64,000 nucleotides of DNA, taken from Paragorgia papillata. Lineage: Eukaryota > Cnidaria > Anthozoa > Scleralcyonacea > Coralliidae. Under the pieces are notes generated by a model that saw only the letters and a list, made by a program, of their open reading frames with translations, was not told the DNA's origin and made no database searches. The translations under genes and the position numbers were made by a program. The DNA lies in the NCBI GenBank assembly GCA_035771165.1, contig JAWNZC010000289.1, positions 257,501 to 321,500 of the forward strand. Direction: 5' to 3'. Shown in pieces: positions 34,690-48,287 of this stretch (position 1 is its first letter; each line of letters begins with the position of its first letter).

Positions 34690-36056
34690 CTGATTTAAAG
34701 TTAAGATATTTACACTAGTTTCTCATTAACTAAGAATATCTAACGCTTATTAATATGAAATATAGAAAGATATATTTTACGCTAAGAAAGCATTTGAATT
34801 ATTTATATATTTTTTTCGTTGCTTTTTGCGAAAGACATTATACAGTACGCGTTATGTTTAAGATAAATTTACTAGTCTAACCGGTGAAACACTTTAGATA
34901 ATAAAAACGCTTTTAGCGCTTGCAACATATATAGATGACAGCCTCCATTCACTGACCATTAGCTGAAAGTTGGAATAAACCGACGGCTTAATTATACGTT
35001 ACGTATACATTCTGAAACACTGACGGCTACGCCTAATGTATTTCTCGTAAAAGTATTTTTCATAAGGTTAATCCAAACGTTTTAATAACGTTTTTGAAAC
35101 GCATTTTGCAATTGGGGTATCATAGAAAGATGAAACTTTTTGAACGATATTTAAACGATTTTATTTTCGTTTTGTTTATAGATTGCCTAAGGTACTCTTC
35201 AGACTGTCGTTGCGAACAGAAGATTTAGGAAAAATATCCGGTTAGCGTTTATCTAATTAGAGAATTACGGTCTTGTCATGCTCTTTGATGTAATTCATGT
35301 ATGGGCGGTCTCGTAATACACGTTATCTAAGGATAAACATGTTTAAGTTTATGCATTTTCGCTAGGCATTTTAATTCATACTTGTACAATTGCGAAGTAT
35401 AAGACAAGAGTAATAGGCTATGTAAAAGCATATAGCTGTTTGCGTTTGCAACCCATTGATTGAAACTTAAATTAGCTTAGTTGACTGTTTTATCCTCGCT
35501 AAGTCGCCTTAGTGAAACGATATATCGGATATAAAATAGCAATTTCTGTAATTACATGTTAACAGAAAATAAAAAACGATACACAAAAGTCTGGAATAGA
35601 AACACTTAATTGCGTATCACCTCGTTTGTTAATTACCGTAATACGTACTTATAAGAGCTTGGGTATAGACTAGCAGAGTTTTCGTTGATACGTTCATATA
35701 AATAACTTTATATACAGGTGTTTAACTCTCAAATGTAAAGTAAGTGATTTGATGAATAGCGTACACTATATCTTTATAGACCGCCTAAGGACCTGTCCGC
35801 TCTGTTTCTAAAACAATCGTTAGTGGAAATATCTAGTTACCCTTCATGTAATTAAAGCTTATTTTTCTAAGCAATCATAGTTGATGACCTAGTGCGACGA
35901 TAGTTCTTTAATGCGTGGGCGATCTTGAAATACGCTTCTACAAGACTTAACGTAATTTCAGTAACTGTTCTGGGTCATGTATCCTAGCTAAAAATGGTGG
36001 ATCGTGTCTAAAAAGTCGTCTTGCGTTGCCGGTAAAGTCGGGCGTCGGAAAATATC
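34690..36056. other. AT-rich region with a diverged internal duplication
   Basis: Segments at about 35175-35360 and 35775-35960 align at moderate identity, anchored by TTTATAGA..GCCTAAGG and by GGGCGRTCT.G.AATAC. On the minus strand one block aligns without gaps in a shared frame (LRQSIN against LRRSIK). Coding origin is possible but not shown. No complete gene is seen. Confidence 0.4.
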
Positions 36057-36250
36057 CTAATATAGTATAATATGATATAATGTAACGTAATGTAATGTGA
36101 TGTAATGTAACGTAATGTGACGTAATGTAACGTAATGTAACGTAGTGTAACGTAATGTAACGTAATGTAACGTAATGTAACGTAATATAATATAACGTAA
36201 TGTAACGTAATGTAATGTAATGTAATGTAATCTAGTGTAATATGTGATAT
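36057..36250. repeat. (TAACG/TAATG)n pentanucleotide repeat
   Basis: About 190 bp of alternating GTAATGTAACGTAAT. The 105-aa minus ORF across it is a product of the repeat. Confidence 0.9.
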
Positions 36251-36425
36251 AACATAAGTTTAACAAAATGTTAACGAAAATTAATATAGCCTGCGTCATA
36301 GCCAAAGGGTATCTAAGCGTATGAAACGTCATTTCCGTTCGTGGTAATATCGCGCCTGCTATGGTGGCGGCCATCTAACGTCATGCAACTGATTCAAGTA
36401 CTCGACAAAAATTTTAAAAACGGGG

Positions 36426-36512
36426 ATATATATATACACATATAATCAATGTTTCAAACGTATATATATATATAATATACATAAATATATATACATATAT
36501 ACATATATATAA
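36426..36512. repeat. (TA)-rich microsatellite patches
   Basis: Runs of ATATATATAC either side of a short unique segment, about 160 bp before the large satellite begins. Confidence 0.85.
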
Positions 36513-36775
36513 ATTATTTAGCAGAAGTCAATAAGCGTGATTATACGGAAATATCTAATGCTTTTAAACGGGTCTTTATTTCGCATTTATATATGCTTTT
36601 TACTGGAAAGCTTCTGAAAGAAACTTTGCAATAATGTAAGGTGAACGCATTCCAATCAGTAGCTAACGATCAATACAGTCAGTCAGTCAGTCAGTCAGTC
36701 AGTCAGTCAGTCAGTCAGTCAGTGAGTCAGTCAGTGAGTCAGTCAGTGAGTCAGTCAGTGAGTCAGTCAGTGAGT

Positions 36776-37960
36776 CAGTGAGTGAGTGAGTGAGTGAGTG
36801 AGTGAGTGAGTGAGTGAGTGAGTGAGTGAGTGAGTGAGTGAGTGAGTGAGTGAGTGAGTGAGTGAGTGAGTGAGTGAGTGAGTGAGTGAGTGAGTGAGTG
36901 AGTGAGTGAGTGAGTGAGTGAGTGAGTGAGTGAGTGAGTGAGTGAGTGAGTGAGTGAGTGAGTGAGTGAGTGAGTGAGTGAGTGAGTGAGTGAGTGAGTG
37001 AGTGAGTGAGTGAGTGAGTGAGTGAGTGAGTGAGTGAGTGAGTGAGTGAGTGAGTGAGTGAGTGAGTGAGTGAGTGAGTGAGTGAGTGAGTGAGTGAGTG
37101 AGTGAGTGAGTGAGTGAGTGAGTGAGTGAGTGAGTGAGTGAGTGAGTGAGTGAGTGAGTGAGTGAGTGAGTGAGTGAGTGAGTGAGTGAGTGAGTGAGTG
37201 AGTGAGTGAGTGAGTGAGTGAGTGAGTGAGTGAGTGAGTGAGTGAGTGAGTGAGTGAGTGAGTGAGTGAGTGAGTGAGTGAGTGAGTGAGTGAGTGAGTG
37301 AGTGAGTGAGTGAGTGAGTGAGTGAGTGAGTGAGTGAGTGAGTGAGTGAGTGAGTGAGTGAGTGAGTGAGTGAGTGAGTGAGTGAGTGAGTGAGTGAGTG
37401 AGTGAGTGAGTGAGTGAGTGAGTGAGTGAGTGAGTGAGTGAGTGAGTGAGTGAGTGAGTGAGTGAGTGAGTGAGTGAGTGAGTGAGTGAGTGAGTGAGTG
37501 AGTGAGTGAGTGAGTGAGTGAGTGAGTGAGTGAGTGAGTGAGTGAGTGAGTGAGTGAGTGAGTGAGTGAGTGAGTGAGTGAGTGAGTGAGTGAGTGAGTG
37601 AGTGAGTGAGTGAGTGAGTGAGTGAGTGAGTGAGTGAGTGAGTGAGTGAGTGAGTGAGTGAGTGAGTGAGTGAGTGAGTGAGTGAGTGAGTGAGTGAGTG
37701 AGTGAGTGAGTGAGTGAGTGAGTGAGTGAGTGAGTGAGTGAGTGAGTGAGTGAGTGAGTGAGTGAGTGAGTGAGTGAGTGAGTGAGTGAGTGAGTGAGTG
37801 AGTGAGTGAGTGAGTGAGTGAGTGAGTGAGTGAGTGAGTGAGTGAGTGAGTGAGTGAGTGAGTGAGTGAGTGAGTGAGTGAGTGAGTGAGTGAGTGAGTG
37901 AGTGAGTGAGTGAGTGAGTGAGTGAGTGAGTGAGTGAGTGAGTGAGTGAGTGAGTGAGTG
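36776..37960. repeat. Clean (GTGA)n block
   Basis: About 1.2 kb of uninterrupted GTGA, with no visible substitution or indel. Confidence 0.95.
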
Positions 37961-40900
37961 ATGTGAGTGAGTGAGTGAGTGAGTGAGTGAGTGAGTGTGA
38001 GTGTGAGTGAGTGAGTGAGTGAGTGAGTGAGTGAGTGAGTGAGTGAGTGAGTGAGTTGAGTGAGTGAGTGAGTGAGTGAGTGTGAGTGAGTGAGTGAGTG
38101 AGTGAGTGAGTGAGTGAGTGAGTGAGTGAGTGAGTGTGAGTGAGTGAGTGAGTGAGTGAGTGTGAGTGTGAGTTGAGTGAGTGAGTGAGTGATGTGAGTG
38201 AGTGACGGTGAGTGAGTGAGTGAGTGAGTGAGTGAAGTGTGTGAGTGTCTGTGATGGTGAGTGATGTGTTGTGAGTGAGTGACGTGTAGTGATGTGAGTG
38301 AGTGCGTGAGATGTGAGTGAGTGAGTGAGTGTGAGTGAGTGAGTGAGTGAGTGAGTGAGTGAGTGAGTGAGTGAGTGAGTGAAGTGAGTGAGGTGAGTGA
38401 TGTGAGTGAGTGAGTTCCTCTCTTGAAGTGACTAATGTGAGTGAGTGAGTGATGTGAGTGACGTGAGTGAGTGAGAGTGAAGTGAGTGAGTGAGTGATGT
38501 GATACGGTGGTGAGTGATGTGAGTGAGTGAGTGATGTGAAGTGGATGTGAGTGATTGTGAGTGATGTGAGTGATGGTGAGTGAGTGAGTGAGTGAGTGAG
38601 TGATGTGATGTGAGTGAGTGACTTGTGAGTGAGTGAGTGAGTGAGTGAGGTGAGTGAGTGACGTGAGTGAGTGAGTGAGTGAGTGACGTGAGGGAGTGAG
38701 TGAGTGAGTGAGTGAGTGAGTGATGTGAGTGTCGGTGCAGTGAGTGAGTGAGTGAGTGAGGTGTGTGAGTGAGTGAGTGTTGTGAGCGTGTGTGAGTGAG
38801 TGCGTGACAGTGAGTGAGTGAGTGAGTGAAGTGAGTGACTTTGTGAGTGATGTGAGTGAGTGTGATGTGAATTGTGAGTGTACAGTGACGTCTTGTGAGT
38901 GAGTGAGTGAGTGAGTGAGTGAGTGATGTGAGTGAGTGAGTGAGTGAGTGATGTGAAGTGAGTGAGTGAAGTGACGTGAGTGAGTGAGTGAGTGATGTGA
39001 GTGAGTGAGTGAGTGTCGGTGAGTGAAGTGAGTGAGTGAGTGAGTGAGTGATGTGAGTGAGTGAGTGAGTGAGTGATTACGTGAGTGACTGTGACTGGTG
39101 AGTGAGTGAGCTTGAGTGAGTGACGTGAGTGGAGTGAGTGAGTGAGTGAGTGATGTGAGTGAGTGAGTGAGTCGTGAGTGAGTGGTTGAGTGAGTGAGTG
39201 ACGTGAGTGAGTGAGTGAGTGAGTGAGTGAGTGATGTGATGTGAGTGAGTGAGGTGACGTGAGTGATGTGAGTGAGGGAGTGAGTGGTGAGTGATGTGAG
39301 GTGAGTGAGTGAGTGAGTCGTGATGTGAGTGAGGTGAGTGAGGTGAGTGAGTGAGTGAAAAGTGAGTGAGTGAGTGAGTGAGTGAGTGCACTGTTGAGTG
39401 AGTGAGTGAGTGAGTGAGTGAGTGTAATTGTGATGTGAGTGAGTGAGTGAGTGAGTGAGTGATGTGAGTGAGTGAGTGATGTGAGTGTGTTGATGTGAGT
39501 GAGTGAGTGAGTGAGTGAGTGTGGAGTGACGTGAGTGACGTGAGTGAGTGAGTGAGTGAGTGAGTGAGTGAGTGAGTGATGTGAGTGAGTGAGTGAGTGA
39601 AGTGACTGTGAGTGAGTGAGTGAGTGTGAGTGAGTGAGGTGAGTGAGTGAGTGAGTGAGTGAGTGAGTGAGTGACTGTGAGTGAGGTGAGTGAGTGATTG
39701 TGATGTGATCGTGATTGTGATGTGAGTGAGTGACGTGAGTGAGTGATCGTGAGTGAGTGATAGTGTGAGTGAGTGAGTGTGTGAGTGAGTGTTGAGTGAT
39801 GGTGAGTGAGTGAGGTGTGTGAGTGAGTGATTGTGAGTGAGTGAGTGAGTGAGGTGAGTGAGTGAGTGAGTGAGTGGAGGTGAGTGAGTGAGTGATGTGT
39901 GTGAGTGAGTGTGTGACGTGAGTGAGTGAGTGAGTGAGTGATGTGAGTGTGTGAAGTGAGTGAGTGAGTGAGTGAGTGATTTGTGATGTGAGTGAGTGAG
40001 TGATGTGAGTGAGTGAGTGAGGTGATGTGAGTGAGTGAGTGAGTTGTGAGTGAGTGAGTGATCGTGAGTTGAGTGAGTGAGTGAGTGATCAGTGAGTGAG
40101 TGAGTGACGTGAGTGAGTGACGTGAGTAGTGAGTGAGTGTAAGTGAGTGAGTGAGTGAAGTGAGTGAGTGAGGTTGAGTGAAGTGAGTGAGTGAGGTGTC
40201 GGTGAGTGAGTGAGTGAGTGAGTGAGTGAGTGATTGTGAGTGAGTGAGTGAGTGACGGTGAGTGAGAGTGTGTGATTGTGAGTGACGGTGAGTGAGTGAT
40301 GTGAGTGAGTGAGTGGACGTGAGTGATGACGTGATTGTTGACGTAGTGATGTGAGTGAAGTGAGTGAGGTGAGTGAGAGGTTGAGTGATGTGATGTGATG
40401 TGAGTGAGTGAGTGACGGTGAGAGTGAGGTGAAGAGAGTGTGTGAGTGAGTGACTGTGACGTGTCGTCTATGATCGTGAGTGAGTGAGTGAAGTGAGTGA
40501 GTGAGTGAATGTGATGTGAGTGTTGTGAGTGATTTTTCTCCTTGTGAGTGAGTGGACGGTGAGTGAGTGAGTGAGTGAGTGAGTGAGTGAGTGAGGTGAG
40601 TGAGTGAGTGAGTGAAGTGATGTGAGTGAGTGAGTGAGTGATGTGAGTGAGTGAGTGAGTGTGAGTGAGTGAGTGAGTGAGTGAGTGAGTGAGTGAGCGT
40701 GTGTGAGTGTGTGAGTGAGCTGTGTGAGTGATTGAGTGAGTGAGTGAGTGAGTGAGTGAGTGAGTGAGCGTGAGTGATTGTGAGTGAGTGAGTGAGTGAC
40801 CGTGAGTGAGTGAGTGGTGAGTGAGTGAGTGAAGTGAGTGAGTGACCCGCTGAACGTGAGTGAGTGAGTGAGTGAGTGAGTGAGTGATGTGAGTGAGTGA

Positions 40901-43900
40901 TGTGAGTGACGTGAGTGATGGTTGATGTGAGTGAGTGAGTGAGTGAGTGAGGTGAGTGACCGTGAGTGAGTGAGTGAGTGAGTGAGTGAGTGAGGGTGGG
41001 TGTGTGAGTGAGTGACGTGTGTGAGTGTGAGTGATAGCGTGAGGTGATGTGAGTGAGTGATGGTGAGTGATGTGAGTGAGTGAGTGAGTGAGTGACTGTG
41101 AGTGATGAGTGAGTGAGTGAGTGTCGTGAGTGAGTGAGGTTATGAGTGAGGTGAGTGAGTGATGTGAGTGATGAAGTGAGTGAGTGAGTGAGTGAGTGAG
41201 TGATGTGATGTGAGGTGATGTGAAGTGAGTGAGTGAGTGAGTGAAGTTGATGTGAGTGAGGTGAGGTGAGTGTGTTGTGTAGTGATGGTTGAGTGAAAGT
41301 GAGTTGAGTGAGTGAGTGAGTGACCGTGAGTGAGTGAGTGAGTGATGTGAGTGATTGTGAGTGAGTGATGTTGATGAGGTGAGTGAGTGAGTGAGTGGAG
41401 TGAGTCTTGAAGTGATGTGAGTGAGTGAGTGAGTGAGTGAGTGAGTGGATAATGAGTGTGTACGTGACTAAGTGAGGGTGGGACGTGAGTGAGTGAGTGA
41501 GTGATTTCGTGAGTGATTGTGAGGTGATGTGAGTGAGTGAGTGAGTGAGTGATTGTTTGGAGTGAGTGATTGAGTGACGTGAGTTGAGTGAGTGACTTGT
41601 GAGTGATGTGAGTGAGTGAGGTGAGTGAGTGTGGTGAGTGAGTGAGTGAGTGTGGTGAGTGACCTGAGTGAGTGAGTGAGTGAGTGAGTGATGTGAGTGA
41701 GTGAGTGAGTGATGTGAGTGAGTGAGTGAGTGAGTGATGTGAAGTGTGTGAGTGAGTGAGTGAGTGATTGTGAGGTGAGTGTGTGAGCGTGAGTGAGTGA
41801 GTGAGTGAGTGATGTGAGTGGAGTGAGTGAGTGAGTGTCGTGTGTGAGTGAGTGAGTGAGTGAGTGATGGTGACGATGAGTGAGTGAGTGAGTGTGAGTG
41901 ATGTGAGTGAGTGAGGTGAGTGAGTGAGTGAGTGAGTGAGTGTGTGAGTGAGTGAGTGAGTGATGTGAGGTGAGTGAGTGAGTGAGTTGAGTGAGTGAGT
42001 GAGTGAACGTTGACAGTGTGAGGTGAGTGAGTGAGTGAGTGAGTGAAGTGTTAGTGATGTGAGTGGTGAAGTGAGTGAGTGATTGACGTGATGTGAGTGT
42101 GAGTGAGTGAGTGAGTGAGTGGAGTGAGTGAGTGAGTGAGTGAGTGAGGTGATGTGAGTGAAGTGAGTGAGTGAGGTGAGTGACGTGAGTGAGTGATGTG
42201 AGTGAGATGTGAGGTGAGTGAGTGAGTGATGTGAGTGAGTGAGTGACGTGAGTGACCGTGAGTGAGTGAGTGATGTTGAGTGAGTGAGTGAGTGATGTGA
42301 CGTGAGTGAGTGAGTGAGTGAGTGAGTGATGTGAGTGAGTGCTGTGAGTGTGTGAGTGACGGTGAGTGAGTGAGGTGACCGTGACGTGAGTGAGTGAGGT
42401 GAGTGAGTGAGTGAGGTGAGTGAGTGAGTGAGTGAGTGAGTGAGTGATGTGAGGTGACGTGGAGTGAGTGAGTGACGTGAGGTGAGTGAACGTTGAGTGA
42501 TGTGAGTGAGGAGTGAGTGACGTGACGTGATGTGAGTGAGTGAGTGAGTGGTGAGTGATGTGGAGTGAGTGAGTGATACCTAAAGGTGAGTGAGTGTGAG
42601 TGAGTGAGTGAGTGAGGTGAGTGAGTGAGGTGAGTGAGTGAGTGTGGGAGTGGTGAGTGATTGTGACGTGAGTGAGTGAGTGATGTGAGTGAGTGACTGA
42701 TGTGTGACTGTGAGTGAGTGAGTGAGTGAGTGAGTGACGTGAGTGAGTGAGTGAGAGTGAGTGAGTGATGTGAGTGAGTGAGTGAGTGAGTGAGTGAAAG
42801 TGAGTGAGTGAGTGAGTGTGCTTCTTTTCGGCGGGGCATGGTGAGTGAGATGACGTGAGTGAGTGGTGAGTGAGTGAGTGATGTGGAGTGAGGTGAAGTG
42901 AGTGAGTGAGTGATGAGACTTTGAGTGATTGTGAGTGAGTGATGTGAGTGAGTGAGTGAGTGAGTGAGTGAGTGAGTGATTGTGAGTGAGTGATTGTGTG
43001 AGTGAGTGTGTGAGTGATGTGAGTGAGTGAGTGACGTGTGTGAGTGAGTGAGTGAATGTGAGTGAAATGTGAGTGAGTGAGTGAGTGAGTGAGTGATGTG
43101 AGAGTGAGTGAGTGAGTGAGGTGGAGTGAGTGTGTGAGTGACGTGAGTGAGTGAGTGATGTGACGTGAGTGAGTGAGTGATGTGAGTGAGTGAGTGATGT
43201 GAGTGAGTGAGTGATGTGAGTGTGATTGTGAGTGAGTGAGGTGAGTGAGTGAGTGAGTGATGTGAGTGATGTGAGTGAGTGAGTGAGTGAGTGAGTGAGT
43301 GAGGTGATGTGAGTGAGGTGACCAGTGAGTGAGTGAAGTGACGAGTGAGTGAGTGAGTGTAAGTGAGTGAGTGAGTGAGTCGCCTTTTGATGTGAGTGAG
43401 TGAGTGAGTGAGTGAGTGAAGTTGTGATGGTGAGTGAGGTTGAGTGATGTGAGTGTTAGTGAGTGAGTGATGTGAGTGAGTGACGTAGAGTGAGTGATGT
43501 GAGTGAGGTGAGTGTGATGTGGAGTGAGTGAGTTTGTGATCAGTGAGTGTTGGGAGAGTGATGTGAGTGAGTTGAGTGACTTGTGAGTGTAGTGAGTGAG
43601 TGAGTGAGTGAGTGAGTGTGAGTGAGTGAGTGAGTGAGTGAGTGAGTGAGTGAGTGAGTGAGTGAGTGAGTGAGTGAGTGAGTGAGTGAGTGGGAGTGAG
43701 TGAGTGAGTGAGTGATGTGAGTGAGTGAGTGAGTGAGTGAGTGAGTGAGTTGAGTGAGTGACGCTGAGTGACCGTGAGTGAGATGTGATGTGAGTGAGTG
43801 ATTGTGAGTGAGTGAAGTGAGTGAGTGAGTGAGTGAGTGTGAGTGTGAGTGAGTGAGTGAGTGATGTGAGTGAGGTGAGTGAGTGACGTGAGTGACGTGA

Positions 43901-46900
43901 GTGAGGGTGAGTGAGTGAGTGAGTGAGTGTGTGACAGTGAGTGATGTGGTGAGTGATGTGAGTGATAGGTGAGTGAGTGAGTGAGTGAGTGAGTGAGGTG
44001 ATGCAGTGATTTCTTCTCTTTTGAGTGAGTGAGTGATGTGAGTGAGTGAGTGAGTGAGTGAGTGTAGTGAGTGAGTGAGTGAGTGAGTGAGTGAGGTGAG
44101 TGAGTGAGTGAAGTGAGTGAGTGACTGTGAGTGAGTGAGTGAGTGAGTGAGTGAGTGAGGGTGAGTGAGGTGAGTGATTGTGAGTGAGTGAGGTGAGTGA
44201 GTGAGTGAGTGAGTGATAGTGAGTGTGAGTGAGTGAGTGATGTGAGTGAGTGAGTGATGTGAGGTGACGTGATGTGAGTGATGTGAGTGTGTGAGTGAGG
44301 TGAGTGTATGTGAGTGAGTGAGTCGTGAGTGATCGTGAGTGAGGTGAGTGGATGTGAGTGAGTGAGGGTGAGTGAGTTGTGTGAGTGAGTGAGTGAGTGA
44401 GTGAGTGATGTGAGTGAGTGAGTGAGTGATGTGAGTGAGTGATGAGTGAGTGAGTGAGTGAGTGAGTGATGTGAGTGAGTGAGTGAGTGAGTGAGTGAGT
44501 GAGAGTGAGTGAGTGATGTGAGTGAGTGAGTGAGTGATGTGAGTGTGTGAGATTGAGTGAAGTGAGTGAGTGAGTGACGTTGACGTGAGTGAGTGAGTGA
44601 CGGTGAGTGACGTGAGTGATTGTGAGTGAGTGAGTGAGTGAGTGAGTGAGTGTAGTGAGTGATGTGAGTGAGTGAGTGAGTGAGTGAGTGATGTGAGTGA
44701 CGTGAGTGATGTGACCGTGAGTGAGTGAGGTGAGTGAGTGAGTGAGGTGAGTGAGTGAGTGAGTGAGTGAGTGAGGTGAGTGAGTGAGTGATGTGAGTGA
44801 GTGATGTGAGTGAGGGGGGGGGGGGGGGGAGTGAGTGAGTGAGTGAGTGAGGTGAGTGATTGTGAGTGAGTGAAGTGAGTGACGTGAGTGAGTGAGTGAG
44901 TGAGTGAGGTGATGTGATGTGAGTGAGTGATGTGAGTGAGCTGTTGAGTGAGTGAGTGAGTGAGTGAGTGAGTGAGTGTGTGAGCTGAGTGACAGTGATG
45001 TGAGTGAGTGAGTGAGTGAGTGAGTGGGAGTGAGTGAGTGGTGAGTGAGTGTGAGTTGAGTGAGTGAGTGACGTTGTGAGTGAGGTGGAGTGAGTGAGTG
45101 AGTGAGTGAGTGATGTGAGTGAGTGAGTGAGTGAGTGAAGTGAGTGATCGTGGAGTGAGTGAGTGAGTGAGTGAGGTGTGAGTGAGTGATGGTGAGTGAG
45201 TGTGAGTGAGTGAGTGATTGAGTGAGTGAGTGATGTGAACGTGAGTGAGTGAGTGAGTGAGGTGAGATGGATGGTGAGTGTGAGTGAGTGAGGTGAGGTG
45301 ATGTGACGTGAGTGAGTGAGTGAGTGAGTGTGGCCGTGAAGTGAGTGAGTGATTGTGATGTGACGTGACGTTGAGTGAGTGAGTGAGTGGAGTGACAGTG
45401 AGTGAGGTGAGTGTGTGAGTGAGTGAGGTGAGTGAGTCGCTTGAGTGAGTGAGTGAGTGAGTGAGTGAGTGAGTGAGTGAGTGAGTGAGTGATTGGTGAG
45501 TGAGTGAGTGAGTGAGGTGAGTGAGTGGTGAGTGAGTGAGTGAGTGAGTGACGTGAGTGAGTGAGTGAGTGAGTGAGTGAGTTGAGTGAGTGATGTTGTG
45601 AGTGAAGTGAGTGAGTGAGTGAGTGAGTGGAGTGAGTGAGTGAGTGAGTGAGTGATGTGATGTGAGTGAGTGGTGAGTAAGTGATCGTGAGTGAGTGAGT
45701 GAGTGAGCGTGAGTGAGTGAGTGACGTGATGTGAGTGAGTGAGTGAGTGAGTGAGTGATGTGAGTGAGTGTGACTGTGATGGTGAGTGATGTGATTGTGA
45801 GTGAGTGAGTGAGTGAGTGAGTGGAAGGTGAGTGAGTGAGTGAGTGAGTGGAGTGACTGTGAGTGAGTGAGTGAGGTGGAGTGAGTGAGTGAGTGAGTGA
45901 GTGACGTGAGTGATGTGAGTGAGTGAGTGAGTGAGTGAGTGAGTGAGTGGTGAGTGAGTGAGTGAGTGAGTGAGTGATTGTGATCGTGAGTGAGTGAGTG
46001 ATTTCAGTGAAGTGAGTGAGAGTGTGTGAGTGATGTGAGTGACGCGTGAGTGAGTGAGTGAGTGAGTGAGTGAGTGAGTGACGTGTCGTGAGTGAGTGAG
46101 TGACGTGAGTGAGTGAGTGAGTGAGTGAGTTTTTGAGTGAACGTTGAGTGAGTGAGTGAGTTGACGTGAGGGTGAGGGTTTTGGTTTTGGAAGTGAGTGA
46201 GTGAGTGAGTGAGTGAGTGAGTGTGAGTGAGTGAGTGAGTGAGTGAGTGAGTGAGTGGAGTGAGTGAGTGATCCTGTGAGTGATCGTGAGTTGAGTGAGT
46301 GAGTGAGTGAGTGAGTGGGTGAGTGAGTCGAGTGACTGTGAGTGAGTGAGTGAGTGAGTGAGTGAGTGAGTGAGTGAGTGAGTGAGTGAGTGAGATGAGT
46401 GAGTGAAGTGAGTGAGAGTGATGTGACGTGAGTGAATGTGAGTGAGTGTGGAGTGAGTGAGTGTGGTGTGAGTGAGTGAGTGAGTGAGTGAGTGATGTGA
46501 TGAGTGAGTGAGTTGAGTGAGTGAGTGAGTGACGTGAGTGAGTGAGTGAGTGAGTGAAGTGTGTGATGTGAGTGTGTGACGTGAGTGAGTGAGTGAGTGA
46601 GTGAGTGAGTGATTGTCATGAGTGAGTGAGTGAGTGAGTGATGTGAGTGAGTGATTTGAAGTGAAGTGAGTGAAGAGAGTGAGTGATGTGAGTGAGTGAG
46701 TGAGTGAGTGAGTGGAGTGAGGTGAGTGAGTGAGTGAGTGAGTGAGTGAGTGAGTGTCAGTGATGTGATTGTGAGTGAGTGAGTGAGTGAAGAGTGAGTG
46801 AGTGAGTGAGTGAACGCGGTAGTGAGTGAGTGAGTGAGTGACGGTGATGTGAGTGAGTGTGACGGTGAGTGATGTGAGTGAGTGAGTGAGTGAGTGACTG

Positions 46901-48152
46901 TGTGTGAGTTGATGTGGTGAGTTGAGTGAGTGAGTGAGTGGAGGTGAGTGAGTGAGTGAGTGATGTGAGGTGATTGCTGTTGAGTGAGTGGTGTGAGTGA
47001 GTGAGTGGTGAGTGAGTGAGTGACGTGAGTGAGTGAGTGAGGTGAGTGTTCGTGAGTGAGTGAGTCGTGAAGTGAGTGAGTGAGTGATGTGAGTGAGTAG
47101 AGTGAGTGAGTGGAGTGAGTGATTGAGTGTACGTGTGAGTGATGTGAGTGAGTGAGTGAGTGAGTGAGTGAGTGAGTGACGTGAGTGAGTCAGTGAGTCA
47201 GTGAGTCAGTGAGTCAGTCGTGAGTCAGAGGTGAGTGAGTGAGTCAGTGAGTGATGTGAGTGATGTGACGTGTCAGGTGAGTCGGTGAGTGAGTGAGTCA
47301 GTGAGTGATGTGAGGTCAGTGAGTCAGTGAGTGTCACGTGAGTGAGTGAGTGAGTGAGTGTGTGAGTCGGTGTAGTGAGTGAGTGATGTGAGTCAGGTGA
47401 GTGAGTGAGTGAACGTGAGGTCAGTGAGTCAGTGTAGTCAGTGAGTGAAGTCAGTGAGTCAGTGAGTCAGTGAGTCAGTGCAGTCAGTGAGTCAGTGAGT
47501 CATGGGAGTTCAGTGAGTCAGTGAGTCAGGTGAGTCAGTGAGTCAGTGAGCTCAGATGAGTCAGTGAGTCTAGTTGGAGTCAGTGAGTCAGTGAGTCAGT
47601 GACGTCAGTGAGTCAGTGAGGTCAGTGAGTCAGTGAGTCTGTGATTGTCAGTGAGTCAGTGAGTCAGTGAGTCAGTGAGTCAGATGAGTCAGTGAGTCAG
47701 TGAGTCAGTGAGTCAGTGAGTCAGTGAGTCAGTGATGTCAGTGAGTCAGTGAGTCAGTGAGTCAGTGATGTCAGTGAGTCAGTGAGTCAGTGAGTCAGTG
47801 AGTCAGTGAGGTCAGTGATCAGTGAGTCAGTGAGTGGTCAGTGAGTCAGTGAGTCAGTGAGTCAGTGAGTTCAGTGAGTCAGGGTCTGAGTCAGTGAGTC
47901 AGTGAGTCAGTGAGTCAGTGAGTCAGTGAGTCAGTGAGTCAGTGAGTCAGTGAGTCAGTGAGAGTCAGTGAGTCAGTGTGTCCGTGATGAGTCAGTGAGT
48001 CAGTGAGTCACGTGAGTCAGTGAGTCAGTGAGTCTGAGTCATCGTGAGTCAGTGTCAGTGGTGAGTCAGTGAGTCAGTGAGTCATGAGTGTGTCAGTGGA
48101 GGTGAGTCAGTGAGTCAGTCAGTTCAGTGAGTCAGTGAGTCAGTGAGTCAGT

Positions 48153-48212
<60 letters not shown>

Positions 48213-48287
48213 AGTGAGTCAGTGAGTCAGTGAGTCAAGTGAGTCAGTGAGTCAGTGAGTCAGTGAGTCAGTCTGAGTCAGTGAGTC
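37961..48287. other. Noisy satellite block, probably low-quality consensus
   Basis: GTGA units, then GTCAGTGA units after about 47185, are broken every few units by one- or two-base indels (GATGTGA, GACGTGA, GAAGTGA). Stray words such as CTTCTTTTCGGCGGGGCATG (42831) occur, and homopolymers: 16 G at 44814-44829 and about 56 C at 48157-48212. The noise stops abruptly near 48287 while the repeat unit stays the same. Confidence 0.75.

Noticed and set aside
35620..35652. Possible exon upstream of exon A (RITVINKR)
   Set aside because: The phase would fit, but the donor GTGATA and the acceptor are weak and the peptide is very short.
36057..36374. 105-codon minus ORF
   Set aside because: Mostly translation of the pentanucleotide repeat.
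42051..46619. 1,522-codon minus ORF of SLTH repeats, and a similar one at 39077-39391
   Set aside because: Translation of the noisy (GTGA)n block on the reverse strand; no non-repeat domain.
48157..48212. Run of about 56 C as a structural element
   Set aside because: It lies in the noisy block with other homopolymers and is more likely a base-calling artefact.
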